14,181 nucleotides of DNA from Caldithrix sp. RBG_13_44_9. GTDB taxonomy: Bacteria > Calditrichota > Calditrichia > RBG-13-44-9. The stretch is taken from contig MESS01000076.1 in NCBI GenBank assembly GCA_001771055.1, positions 2,662 to 16,842 on the forward strand. Direction: 5' to 3'. Below the pieces are notes generated by a model. The model saw nothing but the letters and a program-made list of their open reading frames with translations, had not been told where the DNA came from and searched no databases. The translations under genes and the position numbers were made by a program. Shown one piece after another: positions 1-7,031 of this stretch. Every line of letters begins with the position of its first letter. Position 1 is the first letter of the stretch.

Positions 1-391
1 CAAAGCCCCACAGGTTAACCAGTGGTCCCACGGTAACATCAAAGGCCCCGCTGGATAGTTCAGAGATCTCCAGGGATTTTTCAACCACCAGGCCCAACTC
101 GGAGGAAACGGCAAACCAGTCTTTTCCGCGATATTGATTAAAAAGGGATAATTCAGAAGTCTCCTGATAGGTGGACATTTGCTGATTGATCCGGTGTAAA
201 AGACTGTCAATTCCCCGTCTTAAACTCAAGGAATCTGCTTTAGCCGTCGAAAGATCACTGCTAACAATTTGTACAGAACAGATTGTACCCATGGTCGGTC
301 CATCGATTACCAGCAGGTAGGGCGGTTTCGATTTTGGCTGACAGGATAATAGTAAAATAATTCCAGTGAATAAAAGATATCTAATTCTCAT
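1..391 (-). CDS. apbE: FAD:protein FMN transferase (ApbE family lipoprotein), 3'-truncated by window edge
   Basis: The first 130 residues are present; the rest lies beyond position 1. ApbE enzymes use FAD to attach FMN covalently to a Thr/Ser of target proteins such as Rnf/Nqr subunits, on the outer face of the cytoplasmic membrane. What is visible: a lipoprotein signal peptide with lipobox LLSC (Cys at residue 17), then GPTMGT near residues 32-37, QMSTYQETSEL near 71-81, and SSGAFDVTVGPLVNLWGF at the cut end. These are the family's conserved N-terminal blocks in the right order. The FMN-transfer and Mg-binding residues further on cannot be checked. The start at 391 is supported by the signal peptide, but the ribosome site is weak (GGAAT). 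It follows the RND pump gene on the same strand after 102 bp with no terminator hairpin, so co-transcription is possible. Family assignment is confident; the substrate is unknown. Confidence 0.93.
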   Translation of the reverse strand, partial: MRIRYLLFTGIILLLSCQPKSKPPYLLVIDGPTMGTICSVQIVSSDLSTAKADSLSLRRGIDSLLHRINQQMSTYQETSELSLFNQYRGKDWFAVSSELGLVVEKSLEISELSSGAFDVTVGPLVNLWGF

Positions 392-493
392 GACTTATTC
401 CGAAGGCTGTAATTATTTATTTCTTTCAATCTGAAATTAATCCCGGTGTATCCAACTTATCAATAACTGTTTTATTTCCGGTGTTGGCAGGAT

Positions 494-3400
494 TTATTGG
501 TTCTCGGTCACCATTTCCTTTGCCACCTTCTCACGGGTAAAAATAGTATATAAGATGGGCACAATTAATAATGTTAAGATGGTAGATACCGACAGCCCAC
601 CCATCAGGCTCCAGCCCAGCGGTGCCCAGAGGCTTCCTCCTCCCAGGGTCAAAGGAATTAATCCGACGATAGTCGTGCCGGTGGTTAAAAAGATCGGAAT
701 GAAACGGGTTTTACCAGCTTCAATCACCGCTTCCCGCACACTTTTTCCCTCGGCCCGCAGCTGATTGGAATAATCCACCAGGATGATGGAGTTATTCACT
801 ACAATTCCCACTAAACTGGTTAATCCCACGAAAGCGGTAAAAGAAAAAGAATTGCCGGTAATCAGCAGAGCCAGAACCGAGCCGACCAGTGCCAGCGGGA
901 TGGCAGAGAAAACAATTAACGGCTGGCTGTATGATCGGAATTGCAGAACCAGCACTGCAAAGATGGATACCATGGCAATAATCACTGCTTGCAGCATTCC
1001 CCCAAAAGATTCCTGCTGGCTTTCCAGCTCCCCTCCCACGGCATAACGGTAACCTTTCGGCCAATCATATTGGTCTAATTTATTTATGACTTTTTTGGTT
1101 GTTGCATTCACTGACACGCCGCCTATTACATCTGAGGTCAGTGTCACATTCCGGTCCAGGTTATGGTGATCTATCTCCATCGGGGTAGCAGCAAACTCAA
1201 TGCTGGCTACCTGTTTAAGGGGTACCTGGTTCCCGGTTACTGAGGCGATGTAGATCTTATCAAAGTCTGAATAGGAAGGATTATCCTGTATGGGAAGGCG
1301 CACCACGATCTGATATTCCTTTCCTTCCGGATCACGGTAATCGGAAATAGGAAATCCGGCCAGGCTGGCCCGCACTGCCCGGTCGATATCTACCAGTGGA
1401 ATACCGAGCATTCCGGCTTTAGCCCGGTTTATTTTCACCTGCAGATCGGTGGCGGAGGTTCGCAGCGGATTATTGATGTTAATGGTACCCTCAGTAGAAG
1501 CAATGATTTGTTCAGAATCGTGGGCAATTTTTTTCAAACTGTCTAAATTGTCCCCGATAATCCGGATGGCGATGGGTGCTTCTATCGGCGGTCCCTGCTC
1601 AAATTCCTTGACCTCAATTTCTACTCCCGGATGAGTGTTGAATTCGTCTCTTAGCTCCTTAATCAGTCTAGCAAAATAGCCAGGATTGTACTGCTTCAAT
1701 TCAACCAGGATTTGAGCATGAGTGCTCTTTTCATTTTCCGGAATCACATTGTAATAAATTCTGGGATTTCCCCGTCCAATATTCGTGGCAAAATGTTTTA
1801 CCTCGGGACGCTGCGAGAGAATCGATTCAACATAGCTGGCTACAGCTGCGGTTTTATCCAGATTGGTTCCACTGGGGGTGTTGATATTAATGATAAGCTG
1901 TGGTTTTTCTGCTTTTGGGAAAAAGCTGACGCCAATAAAAAATTTGAAGAGCAGCAAACTGAGCAGGAAAATGATGACTGCTCCCCCCAGATAGAGATAA
2001 GGTTTGCGAAGGGCAGCTTGCAATCGCCGCTGATAATTATTTTCAATTATATGGTCCAGTAAGCGGCGGAGGCGGCTCTTTTGCTGATATTTCTCGATCT
2101 TTAAAAAACGGCTGGACAGAAAAGGAGTGAGGGTTAAAGATATAAATAATGAAGCCAATAATGCCACCACTACCGTTACCGGCATACTGCGGATGAAATC
2201 ACCGGTCACTTCTCCAATCATCATCATCGGAATAAATGCCAGCACTGTGGTTAAAGTTGAATTAACTACTGGCCAGGCTATTTGGGTAGTGCCTTGGAGC
2301 ACTGCATCCATACGTTTATAACCTAATTCCAAAAAACGGGCAATATTTTGAGTCACCACAATGGCATTATCTACCAGCATCCCCAGTGCCAGCACCAGTC
2401 CGGCAATGGTCATTTGCTGTAATCCATAATCGGCCCAATCGATGATGGAAAGAGTAATAAGAATAGAAGTCGGTATGGCCATCATGACGATCAGAGAAGC
2501 TCTCCAGTCGAAAAACAGGAACATCACTACCCCTACCAGGATCAGTCCCTGCAACAGATTCAGGAAAAATCCCGAAACCCGGCTGGAGACGCTTTCGGAT
2601 TGATCGAAAGCGGTATGAACTTTGATGGTTGAAGGCAGATTCTTTTCAAAATCAGCCAGACGCTGTTTTAATTCTGCATTCACTGAAAAGATATTGGTTC
2701 CTTCTTTCTGATTGGCCGTCACAAAAACCGCCCGATAACCATTAAAGCGCGCGAGATATTTCTGATCTTCATACGAGAAATCAACCTCCGCAATGTCCTT
2801 TAAATAGGTAATTTTTCCCATCATAAAGGTGACAATGGTATTGCGGATATCATCCAGGGTTTTATATGATCCGCTGGTTTTAATATTGAATTGTTTGCTG
2901 CCGATATCTACGGTTCCGCCGGGAATATTTTCATTAGCGGTCTTGATCGCTCCCAAAACCATCTGCAGAGGAATATTGCGCTGGGCCATTTTGGGCAGGT
3001 CCAGTGAGATTCGAATTTCCTGCTGCGGGTCGGCCCAGATTTCTATACTTTTTACCCCCGGGCCCTTTTCCAGGCTGTTCTTAAGCCGCTCGGCTTCTTT
3101 TTCCAGTTCGCGGTAGCTCACAACTTCCGATACCAATGCTAACTGCAGGATATTCACATCGGTTATCGACCACTTGGTGATATCCAGGCTCAGGATATTT
3201 TCCGGTAAATTATTACGTACACTGTTTACCTTTTGCACCACATCGGAATATTTTTCATCGGGATCACTGCCGGCTTCAAATTCTACTCCGATCACTGCCA
3301 GGCCATCCCGGGCATTGGAATTGAGTTGCTTGATATCCTCGAGCTCATTGATCACTTCCTCGATGGGGTCGATGACCAGTTCTTCCATATCCGAAGGATT

Positions 3401-3562
3401 GGCGCCCGGATATATGACTACTACTGTGCTGCCGGCAGGTGATACCTGCGGGTCTTCGGATCGCGGCATCTGAATAAAGGAAATGATACCTGAAAGAATA
3501 AAAAGCAAAATGATGATAATAAAGAATTGATGCTGCTCTATGGCAAGCCTGGATAATTTCAT
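494..3562 (-). CDS. RND-family efflux transporter permease (AcrB/HAE-1-like)
   Basis: This is the inner-membrane, proton-driven pump subunit of a tripartite efflux system, 1022 residues, which is the normal RND length. A first membrane helix at about 12-31 is followed by the PRSEDPQ motif typical of the family. A large periplasmic loop runs from about 32 to 335, a helix block from 336 to 485, a second loop from 540 to 855, and a second helix block from 856 to 1008. The duplicated architecture is complete. The TM4 motif reads GMLVDNAIVV (D398, N399), where AcrB has two Asp. The TM10 motif reads GIVVNNSIILVDY (N923/N924), where AcrB has Lys940. This pattern occurs in a large HAE-1 subgroup and is not a sign of decay. 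The start is set by GAGGAG six bases upstream of the ATG. It lies 77 bp after the adaptor gene, so co-transcription is expected. The substrate (drug, solvent, lipid or dye) cannot be told from sequence; metal export of the CusA type is less likely from the motifs. Confidence 0.95.
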   Translation of the reverse strand: MKLSRLAIEQHQFFIIIILLFILSGIISFIQMPRSEDPQVSPAGSTVVVIYPGANPSDMEELVIDPIEEVINELEDIKQLNSNARDGLAVIGVEFEAGSDPDEKYSDVVQKVNSVRNNLPENILSLDITKWSITDVNILQLALVSEVVSYRELEKEAERLKNSLEKGPGVKSIEIWADPQQEIRISLDLPKMAQRNIPLQMVLGAIKTANENIPGGTVDIGSKQFNIKTSGSYKTLDDIRNTIVTFMMGKITYLKDIAEVDFSYEDQKYLARFNGYRAVFVTANQKEGTNIFSVNAELKQRLADFEKNLPSTIKVHTAFDQSESVSSRVSGFFLNLLQGLILVGVVMFLFFDWRASLIVMMAIPTSILITLSIIDWADYGLQQMTIAGLVLALGMLVDNAIVVTQNIARFLELGYKRMDAVLQGTTQIAWPVVNSTLTTVLAFIPMMMIGEVTGDFIRSMPVTVVVALLASLFISLTLTPFLSSRFLKIEKYQQKSRLRRLLDHIIENNYQRRLQAALRKPYLYLGGAVIIFLLSLLLFKFFIGVSFFPKAEKPQLIININTPSGTNLDKTAAVASYVESILSQRPEVKHFATNIGRGNPRIYYNVIPENEKSTHAQILVELKQYNPGYFARLIKELRDEFNTHPGVEIEVKEFEQGPPIEAPIAIRIIGDNLDSLKKIAHDSEQIIASTEGTININNPLRTSATDLQVKINRAKAGMLGIPLVDIDRAVRASLAGFPISDYRDPEGKEYQIVVRLPIQDNPSYSDFDKIYIASVTGNQVPLKQVASIEFAATPMEIDHHNLDRNVTLTSDVIGGVSVNATTKKVINKLDQYDWPKGYRYAVGGELESQQESFGGMLQAVIIAMVSIFAVLVLQFRSYSQPLIVFSAIPLALVGSVLALLITGNSFSFTAFVGLTSLVGIVVNNSIILVDYSNQLRAEGKSVREAVIEAGKTRFIPIFLTTGTTIVGLIPLTLGGGSLWAPLGWSLMGGLSVSTILTLLIVPILYTIFTREKVAKEMVTENQ

Positions 3563-3639
3563 GGTTGACTCCTCAAAATAAACTCACTGCTGCTGGTATT
3601 CAGATAAAACAATTTCTGAATGTCCGAATATCTGATCTA

Positions 3640-4689
3640 TCAATTTTTTATTTCAATGGCGGATCCATCCCGGAGGTAGGGAGAACCCTCACTGATGACT
3701 TCCGGAATATTTTCCAATCCCCGGCTGATGGTTACCTGCCCGTCCAGGATACGGTAGATTTCAATCCAGGACTGCCGGGCAATATTTTCCGGATACTGGA
3801 CGTAAAAGATTGTTCCCCGCCGGCCATCGGCCTCGGTGAGAGCTTCCATTGGAATCAGAAAGTAGCTCTCCTTAACTCTGGGGAAAATCCGGATATCAGC
3901 CACAAAACCGAATATTAATTTTTTATCATGCGGCAGCAGGATCAACTCAACCTCATAAGTACCGGTGTAAGGATCTGCCGCCTGGGCTATTTCACTGATC
4001 ACCGCGTTGAATTTTTCGGTAGGATAAGCGTCAAAGCTGATTTCAGCAGAATCTCCGTAATTTACCTTAACGATATCGCGGTCCGGAATTCCTGTCCGCA
4101 CCCGCCAGGAACCTTCAGTGGATCCGAAAACGAAGATGGGTCTGCCAGTGTCTACCAGCTCATTTTTTTCGGCTAATCTTTTCAGGATTTTCCCATCAGA
4201 AGGGGCCATGATGGAGGAATGTTCGAGGTTATACTCGGCAATTTCTAAATTGGACCTGGCAACCGTCAAGCCGGTTTCGGCATCCTGCTTCTGTTCCAGG
4301 GTTGCCACGCTGTCCTGGTAAAGATTGCTCACCCTTTGAAAATCCCGCAAGGCCTTCTCATAACCGCTCCTGGCCTGCTGTACTCTGGCTTCAATTTCCG
4401 ATTTCTGCAGGCTGGCCAATAGTTTACCTTTTTTGATGAACTGTCCTTCCTCGGCCAGAATTTGCTCGATGATCCCGCCGGTTTTAAAAGACAGTTTCGT
4501 TTCGGTGGGGGAGGCCAGTACTCCGCTGGCGTTGATCGGAAAAGAGATTTCTTTCTGGATGACTGCAGCCGTTTTTACCATGATTTTCTGCTCCACGGAT
4601 TTTGCTCCCTCTTTTTCCTGGCATCCTGTCAAAAATAGAATAAACAATAGACCTGAAGATAAAATTGCGATTCGATTTTTATGGGTCAT
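3640..4689 (-). CDS. RND efflux periplasmic adaptor (membrane fusion) lipoprotein
   Basis: This protein, 349 residues with the chosen start, links the RND pump to the outer-membrane channel. It begins with a lipoprotein signal peptide with lipobox LTGC (Cys23), so it is probably anchored in the inner membrane. The first half of the lipoyl-like barrel lies at about 52-95 (GGIIEQILAEEGQFIKKGK). An alpha-helical hairpin follows at about 96-157, with QQARSGYEKALRDFQR on its first helix. The second lipoyl half contains IMAPSDGKILKRL at 160-172. Beta-barrel and membrane-proximal domains follow from about 190 to the end. The reading frame stays open upstream to 4944 inside the TolC gene, but the ATG at 4689 is preferred: AGGAG sits six bases upstream and the signal peptide starts there. 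It lies 40 bp after the TolC gene and 77 bp before the pump gene. Confidence 0.93.
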   Translation of the reverse strand: MTHKNRIAILSSGLLFILFLTGCQEKEGAKSVEQKIMVKTAAVIQKEISFPINASGVLASPTETKLSFKTGGIIEQILAEEGQFIKKGKLLASLQKSEIEARVQQARSGYEKALRDFQRVSNLYQDSVATLEQKQDAETGLTVARSNLEIAEYNLEHSSIMAPSDGKILKRLAEKNELVDTGRPIFVFGSTEGSWRVRTGIPDRDIVKVNYGDSAEISFDAYPTEKFNAVISEIAQAADPYTGTYEVELILLPHDKKLIFGFVADIRIFPRVKESYFLIPMEALTEADGRRGTIFYVQYPENIARQSWIEIYRILDGQVTISRGLENIPEVISEGSPYLRDGSAIEIKN

Positions 4690-4695
4690 TACCGG

Positions 4696-4700
4696 CTCCT
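4696..4700 (-). promoter_or_regulatory. Ribosome binding site deciding the adaptor start
   Basis: On the minus strand AGGAG lies six bases before the ATG at 4689. It favours this start over the in-frame ATG at 4716, which has no such site, and over the long extension that overlaps the TolC gene. Confidence 0.75.
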
Positions 4701-4729
4701 GATTCTTCGTATTCATTGAAATGGCGTAT

Positions 4730-6106
4730 TTATTTAGTTTGATTTTTGTATAAGTCATATCCGGCCACGGTTCTTTCAAAATCGGCCTGGCGGATGTAGT
4801 AATCGAAGGTTGCCACCACTTGCTGGATTTCGGATTGCAGGTAATTGTTTCGGGCATCCAGATACTCAACCTGCAAGGCCATCCCCTGCTGATATTTTTT
4901 ATCCATGATCTCAAATGATTTCTTTTGACTGTCAAGGCGGTCACGGGTGGACTGCAGGTCTTTGCGGGCTACTACCAGATTATGCCAGGCCTCCCGTACT
5001 TCCAATCTGATCTGGTTTTCCAATTCCTGCCGGCGGGCCTCAATTTTTTTCTTTTCCAATGTAGCTTGCTGGATTTTGGCTTTATCCTGAAAGCCGTTAA
5101 ACAGATTCCATTCCAGGATCAGCGAAGCCATCCAGAAATCATCTTCTTCACTGAAGCGATACTGCTCCCCCTGGAAACCGTAATCCAACACTGCAAAAAC
5201 ACCCGGCAGAAAAGCGGATCGGTTTAATTTTATCCCGCTTCGGGCTGCCTCTACTCCCGCAGCTAATTGTTTCAGTTCCTGACGGTTGTTCAGTGCCTGA
5301 TTTTCGGCTACAGTCAGATCGCTCTCCAGCACTGCTGAAACCGACTCTAGCTGGACCGGATCGATGGTATCCTCCTGGGGACGGTTCAACAGAAAATTAA
5401 AATAAGCCCGGGCCATATCGAGGCTCTTCTCAGCTTCTGCCCGCTGTTTTTCGAGCAGACTGAGATCAGCCCGCGCCCGGTATACCACTTCCCAGGTTGC
5501 CTTCTGGTTCTCAACCAGTTTTTTATTCACCCGCATATTTTCCTTCAGCAACTCCTGGGTTCGATCAAGAAACTCGATGATTTCCATGGCTTTAAGATAA
5601 TTGAAATAAGCGGTTTTCACCTCGGCCACCAGCTGGCGGGCATACACCTCCTTGCCGGATTCTTCAATCTCTTTCAGACGATCTTTTATTTGATAATTAT
5701 AAACAATTTCCGGTTTGAACAACGGCTGCACCGCCCTGATCTTAGTTTCCTGTTCCTCTTCCCTTAAAAAAGGAAAGGTCTGAACTCCAATATCCGCCGG
5801 AAATACATTTTGCTGCAAAAGATAATTTAAGGTTTGGTAAACCGGATTTACGAATTGACCAACCGGGATCTCGATCTGCCTCCCGCCCCCGGCCCGGGAG
5901 TAACGGGCATTGAGTGAAACTGTCGGCAAAAATAATCCGCGCGCTTCCTCTAGGGCAGCAGCACTCTTCTCGAATGAAAATTCCTGCTGCTGCAAGGCCA
6001 GATTACCCTCCAGCGCTGTTTCAATATATTGATCCAGAATAGACGTTTCTCCGGCCGATGCATATATAACGCTCATGAGTAGAATGATTTTTACATATCT
6101 AAACAT
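4730..6106 (-). CDS. TolC-family outer-membrane efflux protein
   Basis: This is the outer-membrane channel of the tripartite pump, 458 residues from the chosen start and within the usual TolC range. The N-terminal signal peptide (about residues 1-18, hydrophobic IILLMSVIY) ends in ASA, a good signal peptidase I site, with no lipobox Cys. Two repeated outer-membrane-efflux halves follow. The first runs from about 22 to 240, with long helices such as VAEVKTAYFNYLKAMEIIEF near 160-179. The second runs from about 265 to 450, with EVREAWHNLVVARKDLQSTR near 369-388 and YQQGMALQVEYLDARNNYLQ near 405-424, the TolC-type GxxxxxEYLDA..N pattern. The frame is open upstream to 6166, overlapping tetR, but the ATG at 6106 has GGAG six bases upstream and begins the signal peptide. 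It starts 22 bp after tetR ends, so the two are almost certainly co-transcribed. Confidence 0.94.
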   Translation of the reverse strand: MFRYVKIILLMSVIYASAGETSILDQYIETALEGNLALQQQEFSFEKSAAALEEARGLFLPTVSLNARYSRAGGGRQIEIPVGQFVNPVYQTLNYLLQQNVFPADIGVQTFPFLREEEQETKIRAVQPLFKPEIVYNYQIKDRLKEIEESGKEVYARQLVAEVKTAYFNYLKAMEIIEFLDRTQELLKENMRVNKKLVENQKATWEVVYRARADLSLLEKQRAEAEKSLDMARAYFNFLLNRPQEDTIDPVQLESVSAVLESDLTVAENQALNNRQELKQLAAGVEAARSGIKLNRSAFLPGVFAVLDYGFQGEQYRFSEEDDFWMASLILEWNLFNGFQDKAKIQQATLEKKKIEARRQELENQIRLEVREAWHNLVVARKDLQSTRDRLDSQKKSFEIMDKKYQQGMALQVEYLDARNNYLQSEIQQVVATFDYYIRQADFERTVAGYDLYKNQTK

Positions 6107-6112
6107 TTCCTG

Positions 6113-6116
6113 CTCC
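6113..6116 (-). promoter_or_regulatory. Ribosome binding site deciding the TolC-family start
   Basis: On the minus strand GGAG lies six bases before the ATG at 6106. This supports the 458-residue form with a signal peptide and rejects a 20-residue longer form that would overlap tetR and bury the signal sequence. Confidence 0.65.
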
Positions 6117-6128
6117 GCTGTTTTCGAG

Positions 6129-6785
6129 TTATTTTCCTTTTTTAATACCGTTGGGCTGCATGGCATGATACATCATGTCCATAAAATCTACCATCAGATC
6201 CTTTGCCTGGAAATCCTCGCTCTGGTCGATGTGCCCCTTTTCCCGGGCGATGAGCTGGATGATGCCGGTGCTTAAACCCTGTAAAAGATATGCAGTCCGG
6301 AGTGGATTTAGATCCCGCCGCATACTGCCATCCTGCACACCGTGAGCGACCGCTGCCGCTACCACTCCCATTACTTCCCGTCCTAATTGATGACATTGCA
6401 GCAGAATGCCTTCCGGGATGATCTTATCCATCTGTGACATTTCATAATGGATGATCATGTTAAAGTAGTTGAGGTATCGCTGGGAGTATTCATAATAGGC
6501 TTCGCCGATGGCCTGCACTTTTTCGATGCCGGTTTTATGACGGTCAACCGCTTTTTGAAACATTTCCTTCAACAGACTCAAAGCCCGGCTGGCAATTCCA
6601 TAATACAATTCTTCCTTGCTTTTGAAATAGAGATAAAGTGTTCCCTTGCTGAGCTCGGCTGTTTCTGCCACCTCATCCATGGTGGCCGTACTGAATCCCT
6701 TGGAGAAAAATATTTCCTCAGCTGCATCGAGAATATTAATGCGACGCTGCTCCTTTTCCCGCTCACGCCTTTCTATAATTCCCAT
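6129..6785 (-). CDS. TetR/AcrR-family transcriptional regulator of the efflux operon
   Basis: A 218-residue one-component repressor, the typical TetR length. The N-terminal DNA-binding domain is clear: INILDAAEEIFFSKGF at 16-31, then the helix-turn-helix and its flank with TMDEVAETAELSKGTLYLYF (35-54) and KSKEELYYGI (55-64), which is the family signature. Residues from about 70 to 210 are helical and form the ligand-binding and dimer region; this part is not similar enough to name a ligand. The start has AGGAG five bases upstream. It is the first gene of the tetR/TolC/adaptor/RND set. A palindrome lies at its predicted transcription start, so it probably represses itself and the pump until an effector binds. 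Whether it also acts elsewhere is unknown. Confidence 0.94.
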   Translation of the reverse strand: MGIIERREREKEQRRINILDAAEEIFFSKGFSTATMDEVAETAELSKGTLYLYFKSKEELYYGIASRALSLLKEMFQKAVDRHKTGIEKVQAIGEAYYEYSQRYLNYFNMIIHYEMSQMDKIIPEGILLQCHQLGREVMGVVAAAVAHGVQDGSMRRDLNPLRTAYLLQGLSTGIIQLIAREKGHIDQSEDFQAKDLMVDFMDMMYHAMQPNGIKKGK

Positions 6786-6807
6786 GATGACTCCTGATTT
6801 ATTTTAT

Positions 6808-6861
6808 ATATTAGATTTCATATTATAACTAATAGTCACATAGTGACCGTAAATCTAATAT
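6808..6861. repeat. 11-bp inverted repeat flanking the tetR start region
   Basis: ATATTAGATTT at 6808-6818 is matched by its exact reverse complement at 6851-6861, with 32 bp between. A related copy, ATTGGATTT, follows at 6860-6868. One arm covers the predicted -10. The arms could be a second pair of regulator sites or an AT-rich coincidence; their centre (6834.5) differs from that of the GTCAC palindrome (6841). Confidence 0.45.
6835..6847. promoter_or_regulatory. Candidate TetR operator palindrome
   Basis: A perfect inverted repeat, GTCAC-ATA-GTGAC, sits on the predicted transcription start and just downstream of the -10 element. A repressor bound here would block initiation. Its placement upstream of a tetR gene makes autoregulation the natural reading, but no binding data exist and it is shorter than many TetR-family operators. 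Confidence 0.45.
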
Positions 6862-6880
6862 TGGATTTACCGTTTGTCAA
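6852..6880 (-). promoter_or_regulatory. Predicted sigma70-type promoter of the tetR/efflux operon
   Basis: Read on the minus strand, a perfect -35 TTGACA (6875-6880) is separated by exactly 17 bp from TAGATT (6852-6857), a 4/6 match to the -10 consensus. Transcription would start near 6845, giving a leader of about 60 nt before tetR. A second TATAAT hexamer at 6822-6827 has no acceptable -35 at the right distance. Confidence 0.5.
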
Positions 6881-6943
6881 ATAAAATTTTATAATATTTT
6901 AGTTTTTTGATTTTTAGAACCGGAATGAAGAGAAATAGTGGAT

Positions 6944-6978
6944 AAAAAAAAGAATCCACCCCATCAGGCGGTGGATTC
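6944..6978 (-). terminator. Rho-independent terminator of gcvP
   Basis: On the minus strand a perfect 9-bp stem (6970-6978 with 6952-6960, GAATCCACC arm) and 9-nt loop is followed directly by a run of eight T (6944-6951). It lies 53 bp after the gcvP stop and separates gcvP from the tetR promoter downstream. Confidence 0.9.
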
Positions 6979-7031
6979 AGAGAAGTGATTATTAACGATC
7001 CAGTTTGTCAGAAACCTGGATATTGGAATTT

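Noticed and set aside
392..493. Possible terminator between the RND gene and apbE
   Set aside because: Only a direct repeat of ACACCGG (minus strand) was found; no hairpin with a T-run.
1712..2062. Plus-strand open frames inside the RND, adaptor and gcvP genes (also 7743-8231 and 9222-9572)
   Set aside because: They lie opposite strongly conserved coding sequence, show no family features and lack plausible ribosome sites.
4690..4944. Extended N-terminus of the adaptor protein beginning at 4944 or at the ATG at 4716
   Set aside because: It overlaps the TolC-family gene out of frame and puts residues ahead of a clear lipoprotein signal peptide; AGGAG supports the ATG at 4689.
6107..6166. Extended N-terminus of the TolC-family protein
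   Set aside because: It overlaps the 3' end of tetR and would bury the signal peptide; GGAG supports the ATG at 6106.
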